This document shows positions 62,499 through 64,000 of a DNA stretch of 64,000 nt, one piece after another. A program made the position numbers and the translations under genes. The notes below the pieces were generated by a model. It ran no database searches, was not told the DNA's origin, and worked only from the letters and a program-made list of their open reading frames with translations. Each line of letters opens with the position of its first letter. Positions within the stretch are counted from its first letter, which is position 1. Location of the stretch: NCBI GenBank assembly GCA_002256395.1, contig NKJG01000009.1, positions 1 through 64,000 of the forward strand, written 5' to 3'. Source of the DNA: Bacteroidetes bacterium B1(2017) (GTDB lineage: Bacteria > Bacteroidota > Bacteroidia > UKL13-3).

Positions 62499-64000
62499 TT
62501 ATTCAATAATTAGTCTTCCTAAAGTGCCGTTTTCAGATTTTAGGATATAAATTCCTCGATTAAAGTTTGAGATATCAAGGGAGTTACTTTCAATGGTAAC
62601 CTTTGTTTCAAGCCCTTTAAAATCAATTACAGAAATAGTTGTAAGCGACAAATTCTTAAAATAGATTTTGTTGTTTGATGGGTTTGGAAAAAATTCAGAT
62701 GTGTTTTCTGTCGTATTTTCCAAGCTTAACTCTTTTGAATACGAGTAGTTTCCGTCAAAATCTACTTGCTTAATTCTGTATATTAGTAGTCCAATACCAT
62801 CAGTGTTTGCATCATTAAAGGTGTAGGTTGAAACAGATTTTGAGTTGTTTGCTTTTAAAACGCCTCTTTCTTCAAAGTTGCCTTTTGAATCTATTTTTCT
62901 TTCAACTACAAAATGAGAATTGTTTGATTCAGAGGCTGTTCTCCAAGATAGAGATGCCACATCATTTAACAAAGTACCTTCAAAACTTAACCAGGAAACT
63001 GGTAAAGGGTTAACGGTAGAATCGCCACCAATTGTAAATTCACCAAAGCCACTGTATCCACTTCTTCCAACAACAGGTGTAGCAGTTGTTCCAGTTCCCA
63101 AAATGGCAGTACCTTGTAATGTCCACGCCCCAGATGTTTGCCTTTTAATTAACCTTAAATCTGCAACGGTATTTATTCCATAAAATCCAGTTCCTGTAAG
63201 AGTAAGCGTATAGGTTCCACCAGTAACTCCAATAGGATCAATTTTCCAAAAACCATTTACCGAAGCTTTGTTTACTTCCACAAATCCAACACTAAAATCG
63301 TACAGTAATAAACCTGTATTTCCCGGAGGTGTTGAGAAGAACTCACTTGTTAAAGTTCCCCCAGAGCTAGGTGCAGAGGTAAATTCAACCGTGGCTGGTC
63401 GGTAATTTGTGCCAACTAACATTGGAAATAAACCTGTATTGCCTGTATTTGTTGAGGCAGCAAACCATCTTTTAAATCTTCCAGAAATGGTTCCATTTGA
63501 ATTTCTATTTAGAGAACCTACTTGAGTAGTTGAGGTACCTAGAGTTAAAGTGTATATTCCAGTATTTACATTACTTAATAAGTTGAGTGAATTTCTAATG
63601 GTACAATTATTAGTAATAGTTTTTGTACTATTAGCAGCAATTAAATTGTAGTAAGTAAAGCCAGGAATATTTTGGGCACTTGTACTGGTAAATTGAGCAG
63701 TACTTAAAGAATCGAAATAAACCTTGTTACTAATTAAACCTCCGCTAAAAGTAATGGTGGCATTTGACCTAATTGAAATTGAATCGGCAAAAATAGTGTT
63801 GCCAGATGGAATGGAAAGATTAAGAGCATTAATCCCATCACCAATAACTGTATATGAATTCGTTCCCGAAACAATCCAATTGGCACTTATGGTTGGTGCT
63901 GGGTTATTTGTAACTACATATATTGTATTTGCATTGTTAAACGAAAGTGGTGCCGTTCCAGTACCATCTGTATTTGGACCCCAAGTACTTAATAAATTTA
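62499..64000 (-). CDS. T9SS type A sorting domain protein, 5'-truncated
   Basis: The frame is open from the stop at 62499 to the end of the window, so at least 500 residues are present and the N-terminus lies beyond. Upstream of the methionine at 63422 the translation continues without stops in beta-helix-like segments (for example IRSNATITFSGGL). Near the C-terminus is a fibronectin-like part (PVSWLSFEGTLLNDVASLSW, NNSHFVVERK) common in Bacteroidota exported proteins. The tail FFPNPSNNKIYFKNLS to GRLIIE is a type A sorting signal. Likely a secreted or surface protein; no catalytic motif is seen. Confidence 0.85.
   Translation of the reverse strand, partial: NLLSTWGPNTDGTGTAPLSFNNANTIYVVTNNPAPTISANWIVSGTNSYTVIGDGINALNLSIPSGNTIFADSISIRSNATITFSGGLISNKVYFDSLSTAQFTSTSAQNIPGFTYYNLIAANSTKTITNNCTIRNSLNLLSNVNTGIYTLTLGTSTTQVGSLNRNSNGTISGRFKRWFAASTNTGNTGLFPMLVGTNYRPATVEFTSAPSSGGTLTSEFFSTPPGNTGLLLYDFSVGFVEVNKASVNGFWKIDPIGVTGGTYTLTLTGTGFYGINTVADLRLIKRQTSGAWTLQGTAILGTGTTATPVVGRSGYSGFGEFTIGGDSTVNPLPVSWLSFEGTLLNDVASLSWRTASESNNSHFVVERKIDSKGNFEERGVLKANNSKSVSTYTFNDANTDGIGLLIYRIKQVDFDGNYSYSKELSLENTTENTSEFFPNPSNNKIYFKNLSLTTISVIDFKGLETKVTIESNSLDISNFNRGIYILKSENGTLGRLIIE

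Overview
The window comes from a low-GC member of the Bacteroidota. Several signs agree. Six proteins carry type IX secretion (T9SS) C-terminal sorting domains: three of the gliding-motility-associated 'type B' kind and three of the short 'type A' kind. Promoters match the Bacteroidota pattern TTG-N19-TAnnTTTG, and the housekeeping genes (fused malic enzyme/phosphotransacetylase, PEP-domain-free NusA, IF-2 with a long low-complexity head) fit the phylum. The order cannot be fixed from sequence alone. There is no rRNA, CRISPR array, insertion sequence or recognisable tRNA. Both ends of the window cut through T9SS-exported surface proteins.

Layout. 1-8.9 kb: end of a PKD-type surface protein, then mostly leftward housekeeping genes (persulfide dioxygenase/rhodanese, tsaB, recJ, glyQS, gcvH) and a carotenoid end-group operon (cruF-like, crtZ, lycopene cyclase). 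9-24 kb: a DUF3108 protein, an ALDH7-type aldehyde dehydrogenase, an aspartyl protease, a very large M1 peptidase, a TPR protein, phosphosulfolactate synthase, YqeY, a LOG-family protein, a TPR-adenylate cyclase, a universal stress protein and malic enzyme. 24.3-30.1 kb: a structured intergenic RNA candidate ending in a terminator, followed by a tight rightward operon for MbnP, an MbnH/MauG-type diheme enzyme, a T9SS-sorted multicopper oxidase, a T9SS-sorted YHYH protein and a thiol redoxin. This looks like an extracytoplasmic copper/redox module. 30.1-35.3 kb: rimP-nusA-infB with a promoter and an attenuator-like terminator directly in front of rimP. 36.6-37.65 kb: a 1-kb gene-free stretch with a small-RNA candidate, a degenerate AT-rich repeat and palindromic repeats.

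37.65-39.1 kb: a two-gene cassette encoding a secreted eight-cysteine protein related to the bacteriocin fulvocin C and a membrane protein with a thioredoxin CxxC domain. It is bracketed by copies of the same palindromic repeat array, and I consider it the best candidate for an undescribed system (disulfide-rich bacteriocin plus dedicated oxidoreductase). 39.3-49.2 kb: DUF4421 protein, prolyl oligopeptidase, a UPF0175/DUF3368 toxin-antitoxin pair with a promoter so close that the mRNA may be leaderless, Mn-type superoxide dismutase, three uncharacterised membrane proteins, tRNA methyltransferase TrmN and a YyaL-type thioredoxin-domain protein. 49.2-64 kb: two giant LamG/PKD-like T9SS type B proteins, then a leftward glycosyltransferase/methyltransferase operon, then a T9SS type A protein running off the end.

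How they connect: the large exported adhesin-like proteins sit beside a surface-glycan modification cluster. The copper operon pairs a diheme enzyme with its usual MbnP substrate and adds exported oxidases. Function assignments rest on motif recognition by eye; no searches were run.
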